64,000 bases of DNA from NCBI GenBank assembly GCA_905250125.1, contig CAJNOL010000008.1, forward strand, positions 62,001 to 126,000, given 5' to 3'. The notes beneath the pieces were generated by a model that made no database searches, was not told where the DNA came from, and saw only the letters and a list, made by a program, of their open reading frames with translations. Position numbers and translations under genes: made by a program. The DNA is from Rotaria sordida. Taxonomy: Eukaryota; Rotifera; Eurotatoria; Philodinida; Philodinidae. This document shows positions 49,068 to 60,726 of this stretch, one piece after another (positions within the stretch are counted from its first letter, which is position 1; each line of letters starts with the position of its first letter).

Positions 49068-49722
49068 ATATTAGTAGAAGAAAACAAATACACTCAATTA
49101 TTCTATTGTACTTTTCATGATTGCTCAGGATATTCTATTTTTTTTTGTGAATAAGTGTTCTATTTAATTGCAGCTTTTTTGTCATTCAAATCTGTATACA
49201 CCCACATATATTCATATAAGAGGTTGCTATTTTTTTTTTGTTTTGCAGTATGTACAGTTAGTTAGCACAAACGTCAATTATGACGAAAATCAACTTTATT
49301 ATTGAGAATGATCTGTTACATGTCATAATTTCTATCCAATATAAATATATTCTTGCTTGATATATAAGTATGTGAAGATTAAAAAACGTATTTGGATGCC
49401 ATAAAAAAAACTGTTTTTTTTTGTTTTTTTCGTTGTCAAAGTTACAAATATTGAAACTTTCATATATAGAAAATAAAACGATTATGGTTTATAGATATTT
49501 AGGAATTCGATTGTTTTATTTTGATAATATTATTTTATGCAACAAAGTTTTTCTTTATTGATAGTCAAACTTCGATTGTTTACGATCTTGGAGTTATTTA
49601 AAATATACCTGGAATTAGAGATTAAACAAGGAAGAAACAATGATAGACATATCAGAGTTTATTATTTGGTTTTCTAAAAGAATTGTCACATAAAAAAATA
49701 TTAAGATTCACAATTTTAATTA
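49068..49722. other. Intergenic, no gene seen
   Basis: 3' flank of the small lysine-rich gene; AT-rich with poly-T tracts. It ends at the TA target of the next element. Confidence 0.4.
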
Positions 49723-51190
49723 AACCCTTCCACATTAGAAGACCCCGGATCTTCTAATATGTTTGAGTGTGTAAACTGTCTTGAAGAGATTTCTATTAAT
49801 CAGGGGCCTTCTAACGCGACTTTCATAAAAATCTTTTGAAAATTTTTCAAAAAAATCATTTTACATTTTATATTGCTGTTTTCACAAAAATTACTTTTTT
49901 AAACGCGTGCTTATGAGATTTTATGGTCATTAACCGTTACATGCTTATGTAACGTTTCTCGTGTAGGTGACTTGTTCTATGAAAAACGACATAAAAGAAG
50001 TGTTGAAGTATATAGGAAAGAAATTTGAATCCACTGTATCTGTCTTCTCCCTCAACATCATGACAGGCACGCTAGAACGTCATCAAAGACCGTGAAGGGT
50101 AAAGAATGTTTTCTCCTTCCCGCTACAGACTTTGGTAGACTTCGCTGATACACGATCAAAGACCACACAGCAGTAACATTCTATCAGAATATGTGAACCA
50201 TTTCTTCTTTGCAATTCTAGAGAATTAAGTAAAGAATAGTAAACCAATGTGTCCCAAAATAAATCGAAATAAAACCATTTTCATGCGATTAGTAACAACA
50301 GCTACATTATGTTTCAAATTTTACTCCCGTAAAGATTGCACTAACAGCTTTTTTTTGGCATCATCGAAACAGCGCTTATTCGATTAGACTTCTGTGACCG
50401 TCTTAAGTTTCGTCTTTCGATTATACGTTTGCATCTGAGGGAGGACTCAGAAATCTATTAAAGTTCTTGAAAACACAGAGAGATACATATCTTCACTAAA
50501 AAAATTACAAGTTTCAGATATCGAAAAAATCGACAGAAATTTGTGTAAAAACTAGACTGTATGAGTGGCATATAGTGTGCTTCTCAGTAGATCGACTTCC
50601 TATTCATTCATACTCACCGAAATCATGCATAAGATTCTAATTAAATTAAAGTGATAATTATAAATTATTACATCGAATTCCGATAGTATCTTTAACCAGG
50701 ATTTTATGACCTCTTATTAGTATACTTAGTCATTTTGATGGCCTTGCCCAAGCACTAATTCGTGCAAAAAATTCGAGTCTAGCACTTTAACAGCTCGAAT
50801 GCAAAGAGAGCATCGATAAATAATTTTTAAAAAATCTCGATGAACACATGAAGTTTAATATTTGAACTTACTGTTCAACTTTTTTTTTAATTAAAACTAG
50901 TATAATCTCACTTTAGGATATTAAAAAATATAATTACATGTAGAAAACGATAATGTTCAAGAAGGAGCATGCAATATCGAGCTTCTGCTGACTCCCGTCA
51001 AATAAATAGAAAGTATATCATAATTATCAGATAAGGCTGAACACCTTGTGCCGGCATAGTTAGATATGAAAACAGAAGAAAATTCAGGAAAAAGCTTTTA
51101 AAAAATTTTCTTGGTAGATTAAAAGACCCGGGTTTTCTAATACGTTTTTTTAAACTTTTTGCCAAAAGGAATCTTCTATTATGGGAGGTT
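49723..51190. mobile_element. TA-flanked DNA element (Tc1/mariner-type target)
   Basis: About 1.47 kb with inverted tips AACCCTTCCACATTAGAAGA and, inverted, AACCTCCCATAATAGAAGA, flanked by TA on both sides (49721-49722 and 51191-51192). A second inner block (GAAGACCCCGG / GAAAACCCGGG) repeats near each end. No transposase motif was found. It abuts, and probably inserted into, the 1.1-kb repeat that follows. Confidence 0.65.
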
Positions 51191-52284
51191 TAGTAATTAT
51201 TTCTGAATTAAACTGATATCATTATCATCACAAGCAACATGACAAGATATTTTTTACTTTCACTATCGGCTAGACATATAATATATGTACAAGCTGATAC
51301 ATTCGTATACATGTCAAGCAGAACGATGAAAATAGAACAAAGAGAAAAAACATAGGTCATTCAGAGAGAGAGAGAGACACAGAGAGAACGAAAGATACGT
51401 GCTGTTTCTACTAGAAAATATTTTTCAAAAAGCTTTGTCTGGAGACTTAGAAGTATGCCTCAGGAAAAATTAGTACATTTTTTTCATCTTTCTATACTCT
51501 TTCGAATGATATAATTTCTATTGAGTTAGCATGGCATCGAAAATTTCGAAGCAATTAATGTAATGAATCAAACAGTAGTAACAAATTCTACAATTTTATG
51601 ATCACTTTACTTCATCAAATTCAAGTTGATTTTATTTTTACTTGCAACTATCGCTTTTCATTAATGTTATGTCGGACATTGGATTGTTTGCAATACTTTA
51701 GTTATTTTTCTAGGAGTTATTTTATAATGAAAGGAATACAATAATAATAAAAAATATGTAGATATTGCAAAAAGTTTTTATATTTTGAATCAGTATAAAA
51801 TTATGACTGAGTTATCACAATTTAATGAGCATATTATTTATTAGAGTAATACCACAATTTTCCATTGATGTCATTAGTAAAAAAAAACAAAAAAGAAAAA
51901 TTTCATTTGTCTTGAACCGCTGGAAGTTAATGAACCACCAACCAAGAAAGTTTTCTTTCTGACGAAATCACATTGAAATTTTCAAGTTCAAACACAAAAA
52001 AAATCCATTTACTAAAAATATGTTATTTCTTTATGTTTTTTCCATAGTCTTTTCTTATTAGGAACAATACTCGTGAGAAGAATAAATTTAATTAATCGCA
52101 AAATATCGCGAACTACTCATTTAATTTACAAGCTAATTCCATGATTTTTACATCATTGAATTCAGCAGACATTTCTATACTCAAAAATGTAAAAAGAGTT
52201 AAATGTCTATTTAAAAAATGGTTTAGAAAAAAAGGAAATTATTGACACTTCTGAATAAGATGTTCTAATTGAGAACATTCACTG
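51191..52284 (+). mobile_element. 1.1-kb dispersed repeat, copy A
   Basis: It matches, in inverted orientation, 60727-61820, and its left part matches 63379-63760 in direct orientation. Landmarks are CGGCTAGACATATAATATAT, a GA-dinucleotide run, and TTCGAAGCAATTAATGTAAT. Its right end is TTGAGAACATTCACTG followed by TA, which with the mirror end of copy B defines a TA-flanked CAGTGAATGTTCTC terminus. Non-coding in this copy. Confidence 0.7.
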
Positions 52285-53197
52285 TACATGTTAAAATGAG
52301 AAATACTGATATTGTTAAATTTTCTCCATGAAAAAATTGTATTGAAAAAAAGAATATTAATATACTACATACTTCATTGAAAATTGAAGATAGTAGAACA
52401 CTCGTTACAGTAATCAATGCCAAGAAAACACCTCAGTATTTAAATACCAACATGATTCTTGGTACAATTTATTTTTCATTATCAAGTTCTATATCACCAC
52501 TATTATTACGAATGCAACAAACTGTAAACATATATTACACATGATTTTAAATATCGTGTATATCGTGAACGATACACGTCAAGCGAACAATCATTTGAAC
52601 AGCTACATCAAACTGGTCATTATTTAAAACATGAAATAAATGAATCATTTCGACAACTTCCACCACCTGTGATTGAACAGATAAAAAATTAAGTTGAACA
52701 TATTACTAATGTACCTAAGAAAAAATAAGTTGAATCAATACTCATTAAATATGGTCAAATTTTTGATACATCTAAAACAACAATAATCAATTCAACTGTT
52801 AAATATAGCATAGAAGTAAAAAGGATTTGACCTACTGTTCAACGTTCATACCGAAAGATGTCAACACAAAAAAAAATATTTGCTAAAATGTATAAACAAT
52901 CTTATCGTGGTATCATTATTAGACCATCATAATCATTATGGTCGTCACCAGTGGTGCTGCAAAACAAAAAGGACGGTATATGAAGATTCTGTATTGATTG
53001 TAGAAGATTGAATGAGGTAGCAGAAAAAGATAATTATCCATTACCAGAAATACAACAAAATATTCGATGCTCTTAGTGGCGCAAAATTTTTCTCTAAATT
53101 TGACTTGCAAGACAGTTATCATCAAGTACCAATTGATGAAATAGACAAATCCAAAACTGCACTTCTAACAAGAAGCAAATTTTGGGAATATAATAAA

Positions 53198-54061
53198 CAG
53201 TATAACCTCTCTAATGTGAGCACTATTGGGACCGGTCAAAAGTGCTCAGTTTAAGGAGGTGCTCATTATTGGGGGTTTTTAGGTCCTTTAATGAAAAGTC
53301 TGAATATTCACTTGAGCATGCTTTTCGAGTGTGCAGAGTGATATTATACTTCTTTTCAATAATTTATTCATTCAAATAATAATTTATTTTCTAAGATAAC
53401 AACCTTTTACAACACAAAACTAAGCTTTTTTAAAATAACTATCAAGTGTGCTTTGTACAGAAGTTTTTTCCAAGATTATTCTTAATTTTTCTTTTTGCTT
53501 CATGACATTGATTCGATTCAAAATCATTCAAATATTCTTGTTTACGTTTTAAAATGTTACATACAGCACCAGTTGATATTTTATATTCGGTTCCCAAAGC
53601 TCGTTGAGATAAATGACGATCAGAATCTTTTATGAATTCCACTTTTTAAATAGAGGTAAATCGATACGTGGTGACATTATTTGATATTAGGAATTATTAT
53701 TATAAAAATGAGGTAATGTAACACTGAACAACGTTATTTATACTAAGTAATTTTTTTCTTTTAATTACGTCCGATTAGTCTATGTCGGTCGAGTATGTGG
53801 TCTTTGTTTATTTTTAATAAAGCAGACGACATAGAATCATTCTTTTTCTCATTCTATGTGTCAGTTATAGAACATATATTATTCATATTGTAGAGGTTGT
53901 TATTGTTCATGGGGCCAATAAAATGCGCTCACTAACAGAATGAGGAGGTGCTCATAATCGAGAGACTCATTTCCAGCAAAATTCGCTCGGGCGGCCTACA
54001 GAGCGCTCAGTATAAAGAGTTGGTCATTATTGGGAGGTGCTCACATATCGAGGTTATACTG
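53198..54061. mobile_element. Tigger/pogo-type element nested in the gypsy RT
   Basis: An 864-bp insert with matching inverted tips CAGTATAACCTC followed by ATGTGAGCAC at both ends, the classical pogo/Tigger end. TA follows the right tip; the left flank reads AA, presumably a mutated TA. Several GTGCTCA/GCGCTCAGT repeats lie subterminally. It is an internally deleted, non-autonomous derivative that keeps only an N-terminal transposase fragment. Confidence 0.85.
53442..53677 (-). pseudogene. Tigger/pogo transposase N-terminal fragment
   Basis: On the minus strand a start at 53677 gives a short lead that shifts frame near 53640. It continues as a helix-turn-helix of CENP-B/pogo type (DRHLSQRALGTEYKISTG, then AVCNILKRKQEYL). 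The catalytic DDE domain is absent. It is a truncated, frameshifted remnant inside the nested element. Confidence 0.8.
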
Positions 54062-56458
54062 TAATGCTTCAAGGTATTAAAAATTGACATCAAATTTTTC
54101 AAAGAATTGTTAACAAGTTACTTGGAAAATTACAATGGTATTATGCATTATCTTACCATGATGATATAATCATTTATTTCAAATCAATTGAGGAACATTC
54201 ACACTATTTAGAATAAATTTTATCATTATTCCATCACGCAAACATTCATCTGAACCTAACTAAATGTGAATTTGTACAATGACAAATTAAATTTTTGAGT
54301 CACATGGTTAATGAAAAAGGTATTACACCATGTCCAGAAAAAGTAATTGTTATTAATGATAAATCGGTATCAAATAATATAAAAGCACCACCATCTTTCT
54401 TCAAAGTGGCAGAATATGACTGGAATCATATAACTAATTTCTCCACATTAGCCCAATCATTATTCAATTTAACAGAGAAAAATGCAAAATTCATATGGGG
54501 TGATGAACAACAAAATGCATTCGATAGAACTCAACAATTATTAATATCAAAACTACTGCTTCAATTTCCTGATTCAAACCTACCATATATTATTCAGGTA
54601 GACGCATCTAATTAGGATATTGGTGCAGTATTGATGCAAAAAACTGACAATAGGTGAGCAACCAGTTGCATATATATTCCGAAAGTTAAACAAACAACAA
54701 CAACAAAATTGAAATGCAACTAAGAAGGAATGTTTTGCTATTATTTTATCAATACGGAAATGGAATCATTACGTCGCAGATCGAGATTTTATTGTCCGAA
54801 CAGACTATCATCCATAATATTGGTTGAGTTACAAATACAACAATAACTCAAAATCTAATCGATGGAAAATGATACTTCAAAATTAAACATTTAAAATTGA
54901 ACATGTTAAAAGACATAAAAATTGTGTTGCTAATTGTCTTTCTCGTTGCCCAGTTAATCTACCATCTGATGATGAAATCTAACAACGTTCAATTTCAATT
55001 CAAACAGAAATACAACCATTAATTGTCGGTGCAGTTACAACTCGTACCATGACTCATCAGCAACAGTTATTACGAAACAATTACAGCCACCTCAATAACA
55101 ACTCCATCTGCTCAAAAATTAAATCCATTAAAAATAACTAATTAAATTACTATTTTTATAAACGAATAATTGGAAAATTATCAACAGCAAGACAAATCCA
55201 TCAAGAAAATCATAGAATATATTCACAGAAAAACCCATTTAAAAATGAATAGTACAGTAAAAACTATATATAAAGTCGCAATGCCAATAGATTTCAGGGA
55301 ATTATAGATGTACCCGTGGTGCCAAAAACTAAAGCTAAAAATATATGATTGGCTTATCATAATTCATTAATGAATGGTGTATATTTTGGCAAAGATTGAA
55401 CATATCGTAAGATTCATGATCATTATTATTGGCAAAGAATTTATGAAAGAGTTCGATCAATTCAACTGAAATTGTACAGGAACGTTTGGCGATAGAGTTC
55501 ATAGATCCAATAACATCATCATCTTCAATAGGAAATGAATATATATTAGTTATTACTGATTTATTATCCAACTATGTTATTATAAAAGATACACATGATA
55601 ATTTAGCTTTACCTGTATCACAAGTATCAGTAGAAGAAGTGATATTTAAATATAGAACTCTATAGTAGATATTAATTGATAATAGTACACATCTCATCGC
55701 TAAATTATTTAATGCTATTATGTCTTTATGTGGTGTTTGTCATATATTTACCACACCTTATAATTCTCAATCAAATGATGTTTGTGAACTATTTAATGTA
55801 TCAATATGTAACAATAAAAGAATCGATTGGCATGAACAATTATTGAAAGTGATATTTGTATATAAAACCAGCCGTCATGTTAGTATAAAATGAACCTCCT
55901 TTGAAGTGATATTTGGATGATGATATAAATTACTCTTTAACTTACCAAAAGAAACAACAACAATCATCGAGCCTCGTCAATATGTAAAACAACTAAAAGA
56001 ACATTTGCAAATGGCTCATACGAATGTTGAGTTCAATCACAAAAACAATGAAAGCAACATTATGATGCTAATGGAATGAATGAAGTTTATTGAATTGGAG
56101 ATTTTGTTTATATTGAACAGCTGAGATTAAACCACAAAGTAGCATCAAAGCATTCTAGTCTACATCAAATAATTCAACAGCTAAACAACTCCATATATCG
56201 TGTGCCAAATTCAAATCATTTACACGAAAATATCAACATACACATTAATCGAACATATCTATATTATCAATCTACACAAAATTAATAAATGCATACATAT
56301 ATATATATATGTGCAATGGTTGTTCAGATAATAAATAGGTCAATAAAGAGTAATCTATATTCCTTACGTTATTAACAAAATTCTCTTTTACTTTAGACTT
56401 ATGATACAATTATTTTATTTGATACAAATATTTTTTTTCATCTATTTCTTTTTAACGT

Positions 56459-57603
56459 TATGTTAGATAAATTTTCTTATAAATCCTGATATGTCCGATT
56501 TTAATCAGCATAGAGATAGCCTTAAAGGGTGCTCTAACAAATGCGAATTTATTTTATTTCTTCCTCGTCTTCTTCGTCGTTCTTGCGCATATATGTACGT
56601 CTTTCTCTTCTACTACAAATCCCTTCTCGAAATATTTAGGGCAATCTTTTTTTTCTGTTTCTCTCTCTTTCTCTTACTCTTGTCAATGTGGACGTGTCTT
56701 AAGTGATGAATAATAGCTAAAATTTTCTTAATAAATCAGTGTTTGAGTTATTGGAAAAAAAAAGAACTTTCTTCTTTTTTCTGAATTTTTGCTATAGAAA
56801 ATGGTCTCTATAACAGTGATCAATTTCTAGAAATATTAGATGATGATTAATTGTATGAAAAAAAGAAAAGCAATATGAATGTCATGAATGAATGGAAAAG
56901 AAATGTTTTCGTTATGATTATTAAGTGCAATCATGGTCTTGTTATCATTCTCTATACTGTTTTGCATCTCTTGATTTTCTTATTGATTTATTCTATCATT
57001 AATAGAATTTTGTTGTGCATCATGTTAATTTGTTGTACTTTGCTAGTATAGGTGCTGGATGTTGATATACAATTCACATATCCATAGTTCGCACACTAAT
57101 ATGAACAATTGTATTGTTAATTATTTTAAAAATAAATATGAACTAATGAAAGTCATAGTCAACAAGAAGAACTTTATAGAGAGACGTCACGAACATCCAT
57201 CGTTCGAATGATGAAAGGCTCAATTTTTGCTAAATCGTGAACATAACAAATCAAAGTCTCTGACTCACATCAAGTGATTTATTTTCACCTTGAAGGTTGA
57301 TCAGGTATTATATTTCATATATTATCTTGTATTTGCTTAGGCTATGCTTCAATAATCATGTTGCATAAAAGTTACCTTATTCGTGCACTAGGAGGTCGAA
57401 AAAATATTGCACTTTTTCAAATTATATTTAGAGCCAGTTATAGTGTGTGGGCAAGTCATGTAAAAGTGAGTGTATTTGCCCTGAAAAAATGAATCAAAAT
57501 ACGAGGGACTTATGCACTTTTCTATTGCGCCAAAAAATTCATTTCGTATATAAATGCAATGCAGTGTCTTTTTTTCTGTATAAACAAACAAAGTATTAAC
57601 GTA
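56459..57603 (+). repeat. Direct repeat D1, upstream of the M35 gene
   Basis: It matches 59655-60726 in the same orientation over its whole length. It starts at ATGTTAGATA and includes GCGCATATATGTACGTCTTT and GAGAGACGTCACGAACATCC. It ends GTATTAACGTA, 28 bp before the M35 start codon. Similarity is very high over about 56840-57415 and clearly lower over the last 190 bp. D1 has an extra AT-rich block of about 35 bp near its start. Confidence 0.88.
57547..57555 (+). promoter_or_regulatory. Putative TATA box of the M35 gene
   Basis: TATATAAAT lies about 80 bp before the ATG. The aligned position in repeat D2 reads TAGATAAAT, so the second copy has lost the match. Confidence 0.5.
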
Positions 57604-57631
57604 CACATAGATCGCAAAACTCTGAATAGCT

Positions 57632-58711
57632 ATGAAACAACAACATATTATTTTATTGATGATAATTGCCATGATGGTAATTAATATCTATGGAAAGGGT
57701 TTGGAAGTTACAATAAATCCAGGTGTCCTGAGAGTTGATAAAAAGCAGAATGTTGTAGTGAAAGTGGAATATAGCAACCCAACTGATCAAACAATATCGA
57801 TTTGTAATTGGTGCTTGCAAGGCAATGACTTAGATGCTTCATTATTTAAAGTAACCTGTAACGGTATTCCCGTTGTATATACTGGTCCAATGGTCAAACG
57901 ACTTCAGCTAACGAAAGAAGATACAACCCCTCTAGAACCTGGCAAAACTATAGTCATTGACACTATAATATCATCAGTATACGATATGACCAAGACTGGC
58001 AGTTATTCAATCCAATTTTATATGAGAACTGAAAGTATTGTCTTCCAGCAAGCTCAGACATTGAAGACTAATCTTGTCAATCCCGTTGATAAACCTCCAT
58101 CCGATACAACGTCGAATTATATTCAAGTGTTTATCGAAGGTCGTCCTAATGTCCAGCGTGAACCAAATAACATTATGAATGTACGTAAAAGAGCAGCCAG
58201 TGTTTCTTATGTTTCTTGTACCTCAACGCAGCAATCCGAGATTACCAAAGCGGTCCCTGCGGCTTTTAACTATTCCAGTCTTTCTTTGAATTATTTAACT
58301 AACACGGCAGCCTCTGGAACACAGCGCTATACGACTTGGTTTGGTTCATTTACGTTGGCTAATTGGAATACGGTGCAGACACACTTCCAAAGTATCACAA
58401 GCGCATTGGGTTCGGCGCCTATGACTTTCGATTGTAGCTGCAAAAAGAAAAGCTATGCCTATGTTTACCCGAGCCAGCCATACAAGATCTTCTTATGTCG
58501 TGCGTTCTGGGACGCCCCAATGAACGGTACTGACTCGAAGGCTGGCACAATCATTCACGAAACCTCACATTTCACAGTTACCGCTAAAACGGACGATTTT
58601 GCATATGGTCAAACAGCCTGCAAAAGTCTAGCTTTGAGTAATCCGTCGAAAGCAATCATGAACGCTGACAGCCATGAATATTTTGCCGAGAACACTCCTG
58701 GGCTCCCGTGA
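57632..58711 (+). CDS. Secreted M35 (aspzincin) metalloendopeptidase, peptidyl-Lys type
   Basis: An intronless gene of 359 residues. The signal peptide (about 1-21) precedes a beta-rich propeptide-like domain (about 22-140, LEVTINPGVLRVDKKQNVVV). Basic KRAAS is a likely processing site. The C-terminal catalytic domain has HETSH (309-313) and the third-ligand motif KTDDFAYG (319-326), the aspzincin GTxDxxYG signature with Gly replaced by Lys and the zinc ligand Asp at 322. It ends NADSHEYFAENTP, as in fungal and bacterial peptidyl-Lys metallopeptidases. The family hydrolyses peptide bonds at acyl-lysine and acts outside the cell. Base composition is visibly more GC-rich than its surroundings, suggesting horizontal origin. 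All active-site residues are intact. It sits in the first unit of a tandem duplication. Confidence 0.92.
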   Translation: MKQQHIILLMIIAMMVINIYGKGLEVTINPGVLRVDKKQNVVVKVEYSNPTDQTISICNWCLQGNDLDASLFKVTCNGIPVVYTGPMVKRLQLTKEDTTPLEPGKTIVIDTIISSVYDMTKTGSYSIQFYMRTESIVFQQAQTLKTNLVNPVDKPPSDTTSNYIQVFIEGRPNVQREPNNIMNVRKRAASVSYVSCTSTQQSEITKAVPAAFNYSSLSLNYLTNTAASGTQRYTTWFGSFTLANWNTVQTHFQSITSALGSAPMTFDCSCKKKSYAYVYPSQPYKIFLCRAFWDAPMNGTDSKAGTIIHETSHFTVTAKTDDFAYGQTACKSLALSNPSKAIMNADSHEYFAENTPGLP

Positions 58712-59420
58712 CGGACTACAGTCGATTCGAACTGAACTAAGAAGTATTTTTGTGTAACTAATGTTTACAATGTGATATGCTATTTATTTCCTATCCTACA
58801 AAGAACTTCTCATTTTAATTTTCTTTTTTTTTCTGTTAAAAATTTGAGGATAAATAGGATACGTTTTTCAGTATCTATAGATTTTTGAATCATTTAACAG
58901 AATTTTCATTTTTGATTTTTTTCATGACATTTTATTTATTGCTTAATAAACAGTTTCATTAATAACTAAATAAGATCGAGTTTTTATGTGAAGGTTTCGA
59001 CAGTTCTGCTATCAATATGGATACATCCGATGTTGATTCACAAGGCAAAGCATTGCTTAAAGAACGAAAAAAGCGAACGTCTATTTGTTTCTTCTAAGCA
59101 GAAGCCTTGCCAATGTCTGTACAATGGACAGAATCAGTATTATGAGCGCTCATATCACTGATCATCTGCCTCAATGGTAGTGTATCAACTATTACTTCGT
59201 CTTCAATTTTGTTTTTTTTTGTTGTACTCTCTACCGATATAATAAGAGTGGTACCAAGCAAACAATTCTATTTACTGCAGGTTAATTGGAAGCAATGATA
59301 AAGGACTCTCTTACTAATAGTCGATATTTTTTTGTATCTTTCTAGATGACTTTCCAATTCACCAGATAATTTGATGATTATTATTAAGTTCACGTTTCTA
59401 AGAGCACATTACATCAAATT
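58712..59420. other. 3' flank of the M35 gene
   Basis: AT-rich again immediately after the stop codon, with likely polyadenylation signals (AATAAA near 58945). No gene recognised. Confidence 0.4.
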
Positions 59421-59635
59421 TTACTGTTCTCTTACAGCTTCAAAATGTTCTTCTTTAATATAATATTGCACTTTTTTAAAATTTTTATCCTCTCTACGTA
59501 AATTAACTGAACTAAATGTTGAAGTTGATGGTTGTGAAGATTTAGATATTTCATTTTTTAGATTAGCATCATGTCCATAGAATGTCCTGGATACACCTCA
59601 TATGCTTTTACCAATGTATTAAGCTTTATAACCAG
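59421..59635 (-). pseudogene. Coding-like relic of unknown gene
   Basis: A minus-strand stretch with protein-like codons: LVIKLNTLVKAYEVYPGHS, a frameshift, then EISKSSQPSTSTFSSVNLRR and YYIKEEHFEAVREQ before TAA. No start codon and no recognised family. It is probably a decayed exon carried in the duplicated unit. Confidence 0.35.
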
Positions 59636-59654
59636 ATTGATTGATTTTATAAAT

Positions 59655-60726
59655 GATGTTAGATAGAAATTCTTAACAAATTGTGTGAGAGAGCACTCTA
59701 ACAAATGCCAATTTATTTTATTTCTTCATTCTCTTCTTTGTCCTTCTTGCGCATATATGTACGTCTTTCTTTTCTACTACATATCCCTTATCTAAATATC
59801 TAGATCAATCTTTTTTTTGTTTCTCTTTCTTTCTCTCACTTTTGTTAATGTCGATGTGTCTTAGGTGATGAATGATGGGTAAAATTTACTTCTTTTTTCT
59901 GAATTTTTGCTATAGAAAATGGTCTCTATAACAGTGATCAATTTCTAGAAATATTAAATGATAATTACTTGTATGAAAAAAAGAAAAGCAATATGGATCT
60001 CATGAATGCATGAATGAAAAAGAAATGTTTTCGTTATGATTATTAAGTGCAATCATGGTCTTGTTATCATTCTCTATACTGTTTTGTATCTCTTGATTTT
60101 CTTATTGATTTATTCTATCATTAAATAGAATTTTGTTGTTCATCATATTAATTTGTTGTATTTTGCTAGTATAGGTGCTGGATGTTGATATACAATTCAC
60201 ATATCCATAGTTCGCACACTAATTTGAACAGTTGTATCGTTAATTATTTTAAAAATAAATATGAACTAATGAAAGTCATAGTCAATAAGAAGAACGTTAT
60301 AGAGAGACGTCACGAACATCCATCGTTCGAATGATGAAAGGCTCAATTTTTGCTAAATCGTGAACATAACAAATCAAAGTCTCTGACTCACATCAAGTGA
60401 TTTATTTTCACCTTGAAGCTTGATCAGGTATTATATTTCATATATTATCTTGTATTTGCTTAGGCTATGCTTCAATAATCATGTTGCATAAAAGTTACCT
60501 TATTCGTGCACTAGGAGGTCGAAAAAATATTGCACTTTTTCGGATTATTTTTTAAGTACACTTATATTATGTCACCTAGTTATGTAAAAGTCATTGCATG
60601 TGTCCTGAAGAAAACAAACCAAAGTACGACAGATATCTGTACTTTTCTATTGCGTTCAAATTCATTTCGTAGATAAATGTAGTGCAGTGTCTTTTTTTCT
60701 GTATAAACAAACAATGCATTAACGTA
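59655..60726 (+). repeat. Direct repeat D2, second copy of the M35 upstream region
   Basis: The tandem partner of D1, with an offset of about 3.12 kb. It includes the promoter-proximal sequence but not the M35 coding region. Similarity ends exactly at TA (60725-60726), where a CAGTCAATG element terminus begins. Confidence 0.88.

Larger units (their letters stand above)
52480..56290 (+). pseudogene. Degraded Ty3/gypsy retrotransposon pol
   Basis: Plus-strand remnants in pol order. A pre-RT proline/arginine region with a WSSPV-type motif lies near 52940 and an RRLNE block near 53005. A fingers/palm block with a KFDLQDSYHQVPID-type stretch lies near 53095. The RT active site appears as YHDD at 54154-54165. 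An RNase H-like segment with an IQVDASN block ends near 54615, and an integrase core region with an NSQSNDV block lies at about 55660-55800. Many stops and frameshifts break every domain, so it is inactive. A Tigger-type element splits the RT (53198-54061). No gag and no convincing LTR pair were found. The ends are approximate. Confidence 0.85.

Noticed and set aside
56851..57051. 66-residue hydrophobic frame in D1
   Set aside because: The matching region of D2 is frameshifted and there is no sign of selection; hydrophobicity follows from T-rich sequence.
56459..60726. D1/D2 as LTRs of a retroelement carrying the protease
   Set aside because: No primer-binding site, no gag/pol between them and no target duplication. 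D2 ends at an insertion site rather than at a defined LTR end. Tandem duplication explains it better.
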